DNA of 64,000 nucleotides from Lepus europaeus (GCF_033115175.1 NC_084843.1:57886474-57950473), one strand, 5' to 3'; numbered from the stretch's first letter, positions 35,082-47,221 are shown. Notes: generated by a model not told the origin, from the sequence alone. Numbers and translations are program-made.

Positions 35082-35394
35082 ATTTAAGATTTATTTACCT
35101 TATTTGAAATGCAGAGTTATGGAGAGAGACAGAGAGTCAATCTTCTATCCCTTGGGTTCACTCCCCAAATGGCTACAATGCCCAGAGCTGGGCCAGACTG
35201 AAGCCAGGAGCTGCATCTGGGTCTCCCCCATGGATGCAAGTACCCAAGTACTAGGGCTATATTCCGCTGCTTTCTCAGGCTCATTAGCAAGGAGCTGGAT
35301 TGGAAGTGGAGCAACCTGGACTCAAACTGATGCCCACACGGGATGCTGACATTGCTGGCAGCGGATTTACCCCTCCGCCACAGTGCCGGTCCCC
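35082..35394 (-). mobile_element. C-SINE, CSINE2-like, antisense
   Basis: TTTAAGATTTATTTACCTTATT to CACAGTGCCGGTCCCC. Confidence 0.9.
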
Positions 35395-35496
35395 ATAAGT
35401 CTTTTTTTAAGAAGAAAGAAATTTTATCTCTTAGACAGTAGTTACCATTTCCACCTGTGCCAGGCAACACCAAGGGTAAAATATTCTTTAGCCCGT

Positions 35497-35586
35497 TAGA
35501 ATTCAGCCAGGACTTTAACCATTTCTCTGACATGGAATGCTGGTGTTGTAAGTGGCAGCTTAGCTCACTGAACCACATCAGCCCCT
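35497..35586 (-). mobile_element. C-SINE head fragment, antisense
   Basis: Only the 5' part is left (CCAGGACTTTAACC to CCACATCAGCCCCT). Confidence 0.65.
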
Positions 35587-36705
35587 ACCTCATCCTTTTA
35601 ATTTCTATCTTGGGGTGTGTATTATAATACACAAAATATAAATGCATATATTTACATGTCCAAATTCACTGATGCTTTTCTGATGGGAGTGGGTGACAAA
35701 AGCTGGTGGCCTGACCTGGGGACAAGGCTGTACACAATTAGTACCATCAGGAGCTGAGAGTAAGGAAGGAACAGTGTACTTTGGGGGAAGAAGGATCTGG
35801 GCTGGTGGCCTCATCTCTCTGAGGTCACCTCTTACTGCTGCCCCTCCCCCCCCCCCCCCATCGCCTAGGTTCACTTCCAGCTTGGGCTTCTCCACTGGGT
35901 GCTCCCTCTGCCCCCAGCCTCCCTAGCCAGCTCTCTTCTGTCATTCAGCTCCTGTGCTACCTGTTTTATTTCCTTAGCAGTTTGTTTTCAAACTCCAGGA
36001 ATTTGGGGCCTGCCTCTGGACTGCTCCTCGCTGTGTTCCCAGCACCTAGAATTGTGTTTAGCACATAGTAGATACTAAAGAAATGGTGTTGAGAGAAACG
36101 AGGGAAAGGAGGAAAGGAGAAGAAAAAGTAGCTCCCCCAGCAACCCAACTCTCTTTCCTCCGGCCAACAGCCTCTTCTGGGCAGAAATGTGTCCTCTAAA
36201 AGCCACGGCCACAGAGCTGCTGCTTTTGTTTCTGGTCTGAAATTGTGGCATCCGCTGTTTTGCTGTGAGCAGGTGGCTGACGTCCCCCAAAGGGTGGCTC
36301 TCATTATGTTTTGGGTTTCAGGCAGTGCCTGAGTCAGCTCAGAGTCAACGGCAGAGGCTTCACAGGCCCAAGCCAGTGCTGTGTGGCTGATGCCGGCTGC
36401 CTGCCCCAGGGGGAAGCTCCCAGCCTTCTGTTTGTGATGGTTGGTGTTGCTTTTTTTGTTTTCTTGTGCAGTTTCAGCAGCTGGGCTGAACAAGTTGTGC
36501 TCAATGTCCAGACACGCGAATCCTCTGATTCTGGGGTTGTGTTGTCATCCTTCCTTGCTATTGTTCTTGTCTCTTACTCTCCCTGCTCTGCCCCAGCTCC
36601 CTGCTGACCTCCAGAGAGGGGTAGGGCAGTAAAAAGAGACCACGGCTGGCCGACCATCAGAATCCTATGCTTCCTCGAAGTGGAGTCCAAAATTAGGAGT
36701 CAGGG

Positions 36706-37014
36706 AAGGTTTTTGGCACAGCAGTTACGACCACTCGAGACGTCCCCATTCCGTATCAGATGGGGTGCCTGGATTTGAGTCCCAGCTCTGCTCCTGATTC
36801 CAACTTCCTGCTATTGTGCACCCTGGCATGCAGCAGGTGATGGCTCAAGCACATAGGTCCCTGCCACTCATGTGGGAGAACTAGATGGAGTTCCCAGCTC
36901 CTGGATTTGAACTGGTCCAGACCTGGCTGTTACGGGCATTTGAGGGAGTGAACTAGCAAATGGGAGATCTCTCATGTGTTTATCTCTCTGCCTTTCAGAT
37001 AAATAAAACTTTTT
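36706..37014 (+). mobile_element. C-SINE, old CSINE3-like
   Basis: TTTGGCACAGCAGTTACGACC head and TTTCAGATAAATAAAAC tail. Confidence 0.85.
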
Positions 37015-37023
37015 AAAAGTTAG

Positions 37024-37334
37024 GAACTGGGGTATTGTGCATAATGGGTAAAGCTGCCGCTTGCAGTTCAGGCATCCCATATGGGTACCGGGTCAGGTCC
37101 CAGCTGCTCCACTTCCGGTCCAGCTCTCTGCTATGGCCTAGGAAGGCAGCAGAAGATGGCCTGAGTCCTTGGGCCTTTGCACCCATGTGGGAGACCTGTA
37201 AGAAACTCTTGGCTCCTGGATTCAGATCAGTGCAGCTCCAGTCATTTGGGGAGTGAACCATTGGATAGAAGACCTCTCTCTCTCTCTCTGCCTCTCTATA
37301 AATTTGTCTTTCAAATAAATAAATAAATATTTTA
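37024..37334 (+). mobile_element. C-SINE, CSINE2-like
   Basis: Starts AACTGGGGTATTGTGCATAA and ends CAAATAAATAAATAAATATT. Confidence 0.92.
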
Positions 37335-37398
37335 ATGTTGGGAACTTTGAATACAGATTCTTTTCTATTTATTTGGCAGTAATCTGCCAAATTATTTC

Positions 37399-37709
37399 AT
37401 TTTTTTTTAATATTTATCTGTTTGAAATCTAGAGTTACAGAGACAGATTTTCCATTAGCTGGTTCACTGCCCTAAATGGCTGCAATGGTCAGGGCTGGTC
37501 CAGGCCAAAGCCAGGAGACTAGAACTCCATCTGGGACTCCCATGAGGGTGGCAGGGGCCCCAGCACTTAGACCATCTCCTGCTGCTGTCCCAGGCACATA
37601 AACAGGGAGCCAGACTGGAAGTGGAGCAGTAGGGATTTGAACTAGCACTCCTATGGGATACCAGTTGTAGGCAGCGGCTTTTCCTGCTGTGCCACAGTGC
37701 TGGCCCCCC
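37399..37709 (-). mobile_element. C-SINE, CSINE2-like, antisense
   Basis: TTTTTTTTTAATATTTATCTG to CACAGTGCTGGCCCCC. Confidence 0.9.
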
Positions 37710-37727
37710 ATTTCATTGTTTCAAACC

Positions 37728-37850
37728 CATTTTCATTTCTTCATTTATTTAACAAATGCTTATTGAACTTACTGTGAGTGAGTTGCTATTCTAGGCACCA
37801 GAGAGTGCCGGACACACTACAAAAGTCTCTGCCCCCTCATGAAAATTTTA
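37728..37850. repeat. L2-like LINE fossil
   Basis: TTTATTTAACAAATGCTTATTG and TATTCTAGGCACCAGAG are typical of L2. Confidence 0.6.
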
Positions 37851-38043
37851 AACTGGTATTGTTGCTGTCTTCTTGTAAGTTTAGGTCTCATTTCACCAAA
37901 TAGGTTATAGCTTCTTTTGGGGAAGGAGAAAATTTTAGATACTAGACATTCTTGCTTGAGTGTTCAATAAATACATATTTGCTGCCTAGTTGATTAAAGT
38001 TATTCAGCCTGACCTTCCTCACTATAAGAAATTTAACACTTGT

Positions 38044-38362
38044 GGGGCCAGAGCCATGGCACAGTGGGTTAAGGCCCTGACCTGCAGCACCGGCATCCCA
38101 TGTGGGCGCCAGTTCGAGTCCTGGCTTCTCCCCTTCCAATCCAGCTCCCAGCTATGACCTGGGAAAGCAGTACAAGATAACCCAAGTGCCTGGGCCCCTG
38201 TACCTACGTGGGAGACCTGGAAAAGGCTCCTGGCTCCTGGCTTCGGATCAGCACAGCTCCAGCTGTTGTGGCCATTTGGGGAGTGAACAAGCAGATGGAA
38301 GACCCCTCTCTGCCTCTGCCTCTATAACTCTGCCTTTCAAATAAATAAATCTTTAAAAAATT
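38044..38362 (+). mobile_element. C-SINE, CSINE2-type
   Basis: GGGGCCAGAGCCATGGCACA head, TTTCAAATAAATAAATC tail. The last SINE before a 4-kb SINE-free island. Confidence 0.95.
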
Positions 38363-41159
38363 TAACACCTTCAGAAATCACCAAATGCTTACCAAGTCTT
38401 GATTCTACCCTCACAAGAGCCCCTAAGCAGAGATTGCCATTTGAAGCCTGGTTAAACTGAGCAACATGGTGGTTCCATTTGAACTCAGCTCTCTTCACAG
38501 AGCTCATGCTCTCTACAGCCCTGGCTCTCACACCCACAGGACCTGCCTGCAGATAACCCCCGGCTGCTTCCCCACAGCCTGATTCCAGTGCCTTGAGTGT
38601 TGAAGAGAAGGGTGGAGAGAAAAGGAGATAAATGCAACGCACAGGAGTCTTCCAGAGGGGGTGCTCTGTGAGAATGTTATAACTACTAATTCATTAATGG
38701 AAGCATGAAGACTGCAGGAAAGTTGGAAGAGCTTTTGCTGGATCATGTAATGCCCATCCTACACTAGCACAACCCGTCTGATGCTAAGTTCCTACATAAG
38801 TGAGGATGTGTGTGCCAAGGGCAGCTGTCTGGGAGCATGGTGGTCAGTCACTGGGGCAGGACACACTCCTTGGCCAGAGAAGAGAAGAAATTGAACTGTC
38901 TTTAGCTCTGCTGCAAAGTTACCCAGCCCTTGGTGGCATCCTCTGAAGAGCCTCCCTTTTGGAGGGAGCTGGGACAGAGACTTTGATCTCTTGTTCAGGG
39001 GTTTTGCCCCAGCTTCAGAGCTGTCACAGAGAAATGGACCCAGTCTCACATTTGGATCCTCAGAGGAAGCCTTCTAGAGAACAATCAGCGCCTTTCTGGT
39101 CTGAGTCAATGCCCAAATGTGGCCTGGAAGGATGAGTATCACGGAAGAAGGCATGATGGCCATGGCTTTATTTCTGTTCATGGCTGAAGACATTACATAG
39201 ACAAAGGGGAAGAGGTGGACATTGCTATGTATGGGCCTTTGGCATTTGCAGCATTAGCACTCTCATGTCGCCCCAAGTTGCCAGGTGTGGAGGTGATCAG
39301 CAAGCCGAGGAGCAGGTTCAGCTGACAGATCCCCTGGCACCTGTGCAGAAGCCTTTATGGGGAAGCGGATGTTTCCGTGAGAATCCTGAGGTTTCAGCTT
39401 CAACCACGTGCAAGCATCACAAGCCTACTGTACAAAACTCACCATTCACTCCTTTTTTTTCTGCAAGTTTTTGGTGGGAAACAGTATCACTTAAGATTCT
39501 TTCAGGAGCAAAAAAGAAAAAAGGAAACAGAACCAATCTTTGGTTGATTTAAGCAAAAGGCGATTTATAGGAAACATACTAGACCAAATGAAGCTTAAAC
39601 AACCAGCTCTCTGGCAGGCCTGGAATGAATGACAGCCTGGGACCCTAGCAGCTGCTGCTCCTAGCCCTGGAACACCATTATAAGATGTCCCTGCACCCAC
39701 TCAACTATTCCAACTAAGTTTTTGAAAACGCTGGGAGGGAGACTTCGCTTGGCCAGCTTGTCAAGCACCTCTAGCTTTGGCCACAGAACAAGACAGGGAG
39801 TAGCAACATGGTCAGCCGGGGTTGGAGAGGACACTTGTGAGCCAGAGGCCGCTGCAGTTTGTTATCTGCCAGAGAAAGGAGGACCCATTCACCTTATCCT
39901 CGAGAAGAGACCTGGCTGACACTGTAGATTAGGGGAAAATGTACTCAAGCCTCCTAGGGAAATGAGGATTCTGCCTTACAGATAGGTGGTGGCCAACCCT
40001 ACCCATTAATCTTGTTCAGCATGAGAGCAACGCTCCAGCACCCATCTCTGCTACGTGGATTCTTCAGTGCAACTTGTGAATGGGATACAAAGACATCATA
40101 CTTTGTTGAAACGAGCAATCCTGGGAGGATGCTCTGAGCTCTGCTCTGCCCATTAGGACCTATAATTTTGTTCAAATAGCCAGAAAATTAAACCCACCCA
40201 GGGAGGGCCATTGATTTCCAATTGGCATAGTTCGCCAGATGCTGTTTGGCCCAAGAACCGCCTTGACCTCTGCTAGTGACGCCACCTGCCCTTGGCTTTG
40301 CAGGGTGTGTTCCCAGCAGGGAAGGCCTCTCCACTAATGTTGGAACTTGGGCTGAAGAAGGCGTGGCGGGTTCCCCATATGTTGCAGGGGAGAGGCCAGC
40401 CACGCCCAGCATGTTGGATTTGTCTTTTTATCCAGCCCTGGTGCTGAAGCCACCCCCAGGAGATTACAGACGCTGCCACTCCCAACTAATTAAATAGGTG
40501 GCTTCCTGCTGCTCAAAGGGAATGAGGGCAGAAAAACAGGACCAGGGGATGGAGCTGCACAGCCGGGCCCAGGAATCACCGATGCGTGCCTAAACAGTTT
40601 CTAATGGGTCAGAGTGGTTGAGATCCCGAGCTCTATTCCCAGCCACCTTCATCCTGCCAAAGCCTGAAGACCATAGTGTTTGTCATAGAAACTTTAACAC
40701 AGTGTTAAATATATTATCTATTAATGAGCACCTCTTACCATCATCCCAATCCTTGTGTTGTAAAAGTGACAGTTAAAGGTACTTTTTTTTTTTTTTTAAA
40801 TAGGACAACCTGAAGATAATGCTACCTCCTCATCCACACACATACACACACACACAGCCGGCTTCAGGATTGAAAGTGAAGTGCTTGCCTAAGCTTCCAG
40901 CACTAAGTCTAAATATCCGCACCACCATAAGTTTAGAAAGAAACTAAAATCATGGTTTGAATGAAGGGATGAAAAATCCTCTTGGGCTTTTCCAGCAGGT
41001 AAGCAAAACAGCGAGTCCCTATCTGAGTCCATTCTGCCTTTACCACAAATCACCTGGAAGGAAAGAAGCCAGGAGGTGCGAAGAGGAAGACAGTTGTAAT
41101 CACGGGAAATTGGACTAAATTAAAATGATCCTATGTCACAGCACAGATAGGCCTCTTCA
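38363..41159. other. SINE-free island, left part
   Basis: Unique DNA with a 15-bp palindrome TTAACACAGTGTTAA (40694-40708) and a (CA)n run at about 40835-40856. No coding signature. Confidence 0.55.
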
Positions 41160-41350
41160 CCACCAACTTTTGACATTCTAATTAGGGTAAATGGTTATGC
41201 AAATCTAGCCACTCTCATCCCTCCCAGCCTAGCGCCCCGCGATTGTTCAAGTGAGGACTGTTGGTGGCGTAATTAAAGCTCTCCTAAAAACTAATTGGGG
41301 ACTGGAGGACAGCCTCCAAAGATGCCCTAATTTGTGTGCAGCCCGGCACA
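41160..41350. promoter_or_regulatory. Candidate conserved noncoding element, ATOH7 -12 kb
   Basis: Repeat-free DNA with a palindromic CTAATTAG (41178-41185), a perfect octamer ATGCAAAT (41197-41204), TAATTA (41270-41275) and TAATTG (41292-41297) within 120 bp. The motif density suggests a homeodomain/POU-bound enhancer. Conservation itself cannot be seen from one sequence. Confidence 0.4.
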
Positions 41351-41703
41351 GCTGTCCTTTTGTCCTGCCTGCCACCAGGACGCCGAGTGTTTCCCCATCA
41401 AGGATAACAGAATGCGACACTCGAGATGTTCTCAGGCTGAGGGCCTCAAGAGAGGAGGAGAAGACAGGCGGCCAGGAGTTCCCCACACCCAGGTCTCCTC
41501 CTTCCAGGCATGCTCAGCTGAGAGAAGAACCCACGCGTGGAGCAGAGAAGGCTGGAGTTTGGGAACACTTATTAACAAAATTGCTCACGTGTTAATAATG
41601 GTTGAAACTGCATGATGGGTATGTGGCTAGGGGAAGGGGTGAGTAAAGCATTTGTTTTGCTTTTGTGAATATTCAAGGTTTTCCATAATAAAAAATACTT
41701 TGG

Positions 41704-41791
41704 GGTCTTCCTCTCTGGGAGCCCCCCTCCTGGCTGCTGCAGCAGGAGGTTTCTGACTGAAATAAATCTTGGTTTGTTAAAAAAAAAAAAT
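41704..41791 (+). repeat. Polyadenylated retroelement scrap
   Basis: GAAATAAATCTTGG followed by A11 after a CCTCTCTGGGAGCCCCCCTC stretch looks like the end of a retroposed RNA or an old LTR. Family not identified. Confidence 0.3.
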
Positions 41792-41925
41792 TTAATGCAT
41801 ATGCTACTGATGTGGGAGAAATAGGAGTTTAATTTAATCTAGGTCCTTGCCTTAAAAAGCATTTTAAGCGCAGGCACATATACAGTATACAGTGATAAAG
41901 TTTATTTAAAAGGTAAGAAAGCAAA

Positions 41926-41944
41926 CACACACACACACACACAC
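41926..41944. repeat. (AC)n microsatellite
   Basis: About nine to ten AC units. Confidence 0.9.
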
Positions 41945-42039
41945 GTGGGCATATTTGAGGGGTGGAGTAAGAAGAGAGAGAAGGGGTGGGGGAAGGGAAG
42001 CAGAGAGAGGGAGCAGCTCAGGACCTCCTCAGCCTTGGT

Positions 42040-42170
42040 CTCCACTGGAAGACAGTGAGCACCTGCCAGCAGCTCCTTTAGGAGGTAACAGTGGTCATCT
42101 GGGAAGTTTATGACACGTCCTTTAAATGCCACTTGGAGCTTAATTTGCATATTCACATGGCTCCCTCTCC
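42040..42170. promoter_or_regulatory. Candidate element with octamer site
   Basis: Carries TTAATTTGCATATTC with a perfect octamer ATTTGCAT (42143-42150), preceded by TTTAAATG. It lies in a repeat-poor island 13 kb upstream of ATOH7, beside an (AC)n run. Confidence 0.25.
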
Positions 42171-42384
42171 CTAGGCCTGACAGAAAAATGAGATGGAATT
42201 ACATGGGGCAGGCAGGGCCTTGCAGTTTGTGACCTCCAGCTCAGCAAGCTACCTTATCCCTTATCACTACCAAAAATAGCACCTGTCATGGGGAGAAAGT
42301 TCTGAATAGCAGAGATCAACTTCCCTTCATGGAGAAGAGTCAGAGAGAAGCTAATCTTTAAATGGGTACACTGCAGGGGTGAGC

Positions 42385-42650
42385 TTCTAGCCCAGTAGCT
42401 CAGGTGCTGGCTAGGACACCTACATCCCATGTTGGAGCCTCTGACTGTGCCTTCCGACTCTATCTTCTTGCTAATGAAGACCCTGAGAAGTAGTCATGAC
42501 CTGGATTGAGTTCCCACCTATTGGCTCCGCCCCAGCCCTGTCTTGGCTTTTGAAACCATTTGGGGAGTGAACCAACAGATGGGTAAGCTCGTTCTCTCTC
42601 TCTCGCTCTCTTCCACTTCACCTTTCAAATAAATTAACTTTTTAAAGATT
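42385..42650 (+). mobile_element. C-SINE, old
   Basis: Diverged copy with CATTTGGGGAGTGAACCAAC and TTTCAAATAAATTAAC. Confidence 0.8.
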
Positions 42651-42881
42651 TTGAAGCTATAGCCCTCTCGTTGTAGCAACATATGCCTAGATCCAGCTCT
42701 GACTCTTCCCACTTTAGCTCCAGCTTGGAGGATTAAAATGCTGGGTGGGAAGAAGGAAAGAAACGGGGCCAAGGGATAGGCAGAAGAGCTTCATGTGGGG
42801 AAGATGAGTGATGTCTGCAAAAGTCCGTCCAGAGGGTAAATAAGACATGACTGTGAATTACTTCTATGTTATAAAAAAAAG

Positions 42882-43200
42882 TTTGCTGTGGTGCAGCAGG
42901 TTAAAGCCCCTGCCTGCAGCACCAGCAGCTCACATGGGCACCAGTTTGAGTCCCAGTTGCTCCACTTCCTATCTAGCTCCCTCTACTAACGTGCCCAGGA
43001 ATGCAACGGAGGATGGCTCAAGTCCTTGGACCCTTATACCCACATGGGAGACCTGGAAGAAGCTCCTGGCTTAGGATCAGCTCAGCTCTGGCCATTGCAG
43101 CCATTTCGGGAGGGAATCAGCAAATGGAAAATCTCTCTCTCTCTCTCTCTGTCTCTACATCCCTCTATAACTCTGTCTTTCAAATAAATATATTTTTTTA
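42882..43200 (+). mobile_element. C-SINE, CSINE2-like
   Basis: Head slightly truncated (TTGCTGTGGTGCAGCAGG). Tail TTTCAAATAAATATATT. Confidence 0.9.
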
Positions 43201-43223
43201 AAAAGTTTACAATCCCATTTGAC

Positions 43224-43559
43224 ATTTTTTAAGATTATTTATTTGAAATTTAAAAAAAGAGAGAGTTACACAGAGAGAGGAGGGGCAGAGAGAGAGAGAG
43301 AGAGATGTCTTCCATCCGATGGTTCACTCCTGAAATGGCTGCTCCGACGAGAGCTGTGCCAATCCGGAGCCAGGAGCTTCTTCAAGGTCTCCCACGTGGG
43401 TACAGGGGCCCAAGGACTTGGGCCATCTTCTACTGCTTTCCCAGGCCACAGCAGAGAGCTGGATCGGAAGACAAGCTGCCGGGACTCAAACCGGCGCCCA
43501 TATGGGATGCCAGCACTTCAGGCCAGGGCATTAACCCGCTGTGCCACAGCACCGGCCCC
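43224..43559 (-). mobile_element. C-SINE, CSINE2-type, antisense
   Basis: TTTTTTAAGATTATTTATTTG to CCACAGCACCGGCCCC, well preserved. Confidence 0.95.
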
Positions 43560-43592
43560 TAAACCCATTTGACTTTAAAAGAAAAATAACTT

Positions 43593-43923
43593 GCCGGCGC
43601 CGTGGCTCAACAGGCTAATCCTCCGCCTTGCGGCCCCGGCACACCGGGTTCTAGTCCCGGTCGGGGCACTAGATTCTGTCCCGGTTGCCCCTCTTCCAGG
43701 CCAGCTCTCTGCTGTGGCCCGGGAGTGCAGTGGAGGATGGCCCAAGTCCTTGGGCCCTGCACCCCATGGGAGACCAGGAGAAGCACCTGGCTCCTGCCAT
43801 CGGATCAGCACGGTGCGCCGGCCGCAGCGCGCCAGCCGCGGCGGCCATTGGAGGGTGAACCAATGGCAAAGGAAGACCTTTCTCTCTGTCTCTCTCTCTC
43901 ACTGTCCACTCTGCCTGTCAAAA
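43593..43923 (+). mobile_element. OcuSINEA-like young SINE
   Basis: GCCGGCGCCGTGGCTCAACA head. Perfect 16-bp target duplication AAAAGAAAAATAACTT at about 43577-43592 and immediately after the tail. Confidence 0.97.
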
Positions 43924-44189
43924 ATAAAAGAAAAATAACTTAAGTCCCTAAATTATAATATCTTGCCAGAGAGACAAAGAAATTCTCTCCTAATAAGCTC
44001 CCATTGGCAGCCAGAAGTCAAGAGGCAATGAAAGAAGCAGTTGAGCTTCAGTCCTCCACGTGGAAGTTGCTTTGTGGGGAGTCCTTGGCAACAAGCATCA
44101 CAGCACAGGGCTCTGTAGCCCTCGGAGATCCCCACCCTCCCTGCTGCAGAACGGCGCTTTTTTCTTTATCTTTTACAAGTATCCATGTC

Positions 44190-44420
44190 TGGGGTGACAA
44201 TAATTAATGAGCTAGAAAAAAGCTGCCCAGCCAGGCTGGGCCCAGTATTTCCTAGCTTTGTTAGGAAAACTTGAAAGGATCAGTGTGTGTTAATTAATTG
44301 GTCTTCAGGTAGTAACTAAATCAAAGGTGTCTTGGGTTCCCTGGGAAGCCAGAGTCTCCTCTTTCCTGAGAATCAATCAGCACAAGATTGATGAAGGGCT
44401 GCTGAGGTCAGGCTTAGAAA
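44190..44420. promoter_or_regulatory. Candidate noncoding element with TAATTA cluster
   Basis: Unique sequence with AATAATTAATGAG, TTAATTAATTGG and AATCAATCAGCAC-type homeodomain or PBX/HOX-like sites, 15 kb upstream of ATOH7. It is flanked by SINE-free DNA on the right. Confidence 0.25.
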
Positions 44421-44424
44421 CACA

Positions 44425-45915
44425 AAACCATCTGCCAACTCTCCAGGGCTAGCGCCTGCAGTAGGGCAATTTTAGGAGAACAGGTGTTCACTTTCAACTT
44501 ACCTCTTCTTTTCTTTTATGCTGAAATCATGATTTTAGCTAAAAAGGGCCTCCAGTTGGTTGACGAAATTCACAAACTGTGTACTGTAACTTAAAATAAC
44601 CTGGCCCAAAGCATGGTGATAACCTCAACTGGCTGTTCCACAAAGTCGTGCAGCACACAGCCCTGACAGGGGTCACGCTGGCCTCCCCAGGAGCATCTGA
44701 CAGCATCAGGGAACAGTGACTTACAAGGCACCATCCTAGAAGTGGTAAACCAAGGAACACCGTGTCACCCCCCTATATAATGCAGGACTGCAGGAAAGAT
44801 CCAACTTGGTCCAGCTACTTTGCAGAGCATGTTTGAGGCCCTACATCATCCTAGAAAGCTGACACTTCAATGTTTCTGGGTCCTTGAAGCAACTTCTGGT
44901 TTAACAAGCTAAGGACACTTTCAAGTCTTTGATGATGACCTGCATCACACCCATACCTTGGTGACGGTGGCTCCATGACAGGAATCCCCTTTGCTCCCCA
45001 CCCCCGTCCCCCTCAAAAAAGCTCCTGGATTTATGTCAAGTTTTCTTCTTTTAAATGAAAGTATTCCCTGCTCCTGCTAACCAGGTATGTCACCAGTTTC
45101 CCAGCAATACCGGCAGTTTCCCAAAACTCTCTTGTGGTAGAGTGTATTGGTGCAAATATGTTTTCCCCTCCCATGTGTTTTTCTTGGAAAGTAACATTGA
45201 CATTCCGCCATCAAGAGGTGGATTTGTGTTGCTGCCCCTGGAGCAGGACAGACGTTTGTGAAGCCTCAGCCAGTAGAATGCAGCAGAAGTGAAACTCAAA
45301 GCTGACACAGCTTCCACGTGGCTCCCTTAGGTCACGTGTCTCAGGTGCCAAGCCAACAGAGAAGCAGTGCCACTACCCTCAGTCCGCCACACCGGAAACA
45401 TCACGTGGAGACACTCTACACTCATCCCAGGAGCTCGCCCCATTTCAGCTCCAGCTGTCTGCGTGTTCCCAACACAGGCTCCAAACACACGTGCAAACGA
45501 GACTTCAGATAGCCTCTGCATTTGTGCTGCCCCAGTGACACCAAGAGGAAGACAGACGAGCCCTGTTTCAACAGCAAAAGCAAACTATCTGGCTTTCCTC
45601 TGCTCTCACACCACAACCTCCAACACAAAAGACTTCTGGGATTCCAGATTTCTCCCCACCAGCCAGCAAACCAGCAATTTTGCAGTGGACACCAACTAGC
45701 TGTCCTCTAAGGCAATTCTAGTTTTGATGCTACCTACCCCCTGAAAAAATCAGATCCAACAGGTGGAGGGCTCTGTCCCCAAGACCTCCTCCCTACTGCA
45801 GACTTCAGTTGCAAATCCCAGGTGGCTTTACCTGTGCTTCTGCCCAACCCTCCTTGAGTGTGTGCTTGAGCAGCTCACAGAACTCAGGAACACACGTTTA
45901 CTGATGTATCATAAA
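44425..45915. other. SINE-free intergenic DNA
   Basis: Unique DNA. I see no gene, RNA or repeat that I can support. Open frames of 60-110 codons here lack any family resemblance. Confidence 0.55.
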
Positions 45916-45919
45916 GGAT

Positions 45920-46183
45920 GAAGGTTAGTGGCGCAGTGGAGAAAGTTACTGCCTGTGATGCCAGCATCCCGCACGGGCACTGGTTCAAGAGTGCTGGCTG
46001 CTCTACTTCCCATCCAGCTCCCTGCTAATGCACCTGGGAAAGCAATGGAGGATGGCCCTGGCTCCTGGCTTCAGATAGGCTCAGCTCCGGCCATTTTGGC
46101 CATTTGGGGAATGAACCAGTGGATGGAAGATCTTTCTCTCTAATTCTGCCTTTCAAGTAAATAAATAAATCTTAGAAAAAACA
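45920..46183 (+). mobile_element. C-SINE, CSINE2-like
   Basis: GGTTAGTGGCGCAGTGGAG head. The centre is shortened. Tail TTTCAAGTAAATAAATAAATC. Confidence 0.88.
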
Positions 46184-46209
46184 ATCTGGAAATAAAGAAG
46201 AAGGTTTCA

Positions 46210-46542
46210 TTTTTTTTTTTTTTTTTTTTGGACAGGCAGAGTGGATAGTGAGAGAGAGAGAGACAGAGAGAAAGGTCTTCCTTTGCCATTGGTTCACCCT
46301 CCAATGGCCGCTGTGGCCGGCGCATCTCGCTGATCCGAAGCCAGGAGCCAGGTGCTTCTCCTGGTCTCCCATGGGGTGCAGGGCCCAAGGACTTGGGCCA
46401 TCCTCCACTGCCTTCCCGGGCCATAGCAGAGAGCTGGCCTGGAAGAGGGGCAACCGGGACAGAATCCGGCACCCCAACCGGGACTAGAACCTGGAGTGCC
46501 GGCGCCGCAAGGCGGAGGATTAGCCTGTTAAGCTACGGCGCC
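46210..46542 (-). mobile_element. OcuSINEA-like young SINE, antisense
   Basis: T22 start to CTACGGCGCC. Flanked by AAAGAAGAAGGTTT on both sides. The last GGCC of the head is missing. Confidence 0.95.
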
Positions 46543-46748
46543 AAAGAAGAAGGTTTTCAATAGGAGACTGAGTGGACTGGTAGAATAAATGGTGGTGCAC
46601 CTATCCTCAAGAGTAAAGTTCAAACATTAAAAAGGATAAATTAGAGAAAGAGTTGAAAGAGCCATACTAGTTGACTTTCATCAAAACAAAGGAGATGCAG
46701 GGAGGGTTACAAAGTATGACACCATTACTTTAAAACAGATACAAAGGT

Positions 46749-47036
46749 GGCCAGCGCCCGGGCTCACTAGGCTAATCCTCCGCCTGTGGCACCGGCACTC
46801 TGGGTTCTAGTCCCAGTTGCTCCTCTTCCAGTCCAGCTCTCTGCTGTGGCCCGGGAAGGCAGTGGAGGATGGCCCAGTGGAGGAAGGGAGACCAGGAGGA
46901 AGCACCTGGCTCCTGGCTTTGGGTTGGTGCAGTGCGCCGGCCATAGTGGTCATTTGGGGGGTGAACCAATGGAAGGAAGACTTTTCTCTCTGTCTCTCTC
47001 TCACACTGTCTAACTCTGCCTGTCAAAAAATAAAAA
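46749..47036 (+). mobile_element. OcuSINEA-like SINE with small central deletion
   Basis: GGCCAGCGCCCGGGCTCACT head. About 40 bp around GGATGGCCCAGTGGAGG are missing. ATACAAAG duplicates flank it. Confidence 0.93.
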
Positions 47037-47221
47037 ATAACATAAAATAAAACAATACAAAGCAAAAGTCAGGCATAAGCATGCCCATAAGCTGATACAT
47101 TATGATACGAACATGGAGTACAAGTGGACAGAATGTATCTAATGTGCACCTAATGTATACACAGAAGGGGGACCCAGGGCAAGGGAACATGGGGTGGAGA
47201 GATGGGAGATGGATTGAATGC

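Noticed and set aside
40694-40708. 15-bp palindrome TTAACACAGTGTTAA
   Set aside because: A palindrome of this length is expected by chance in 64 kb, and nothing nearby suggests a function.
43593-43680. tRNA-like A and B boxes at the heads of many elements
   Set aside because: These are the tRNA-derived heads of C-SINEs, not functional tRNA genes: no intact cloverleaf or acceptor stem was found.
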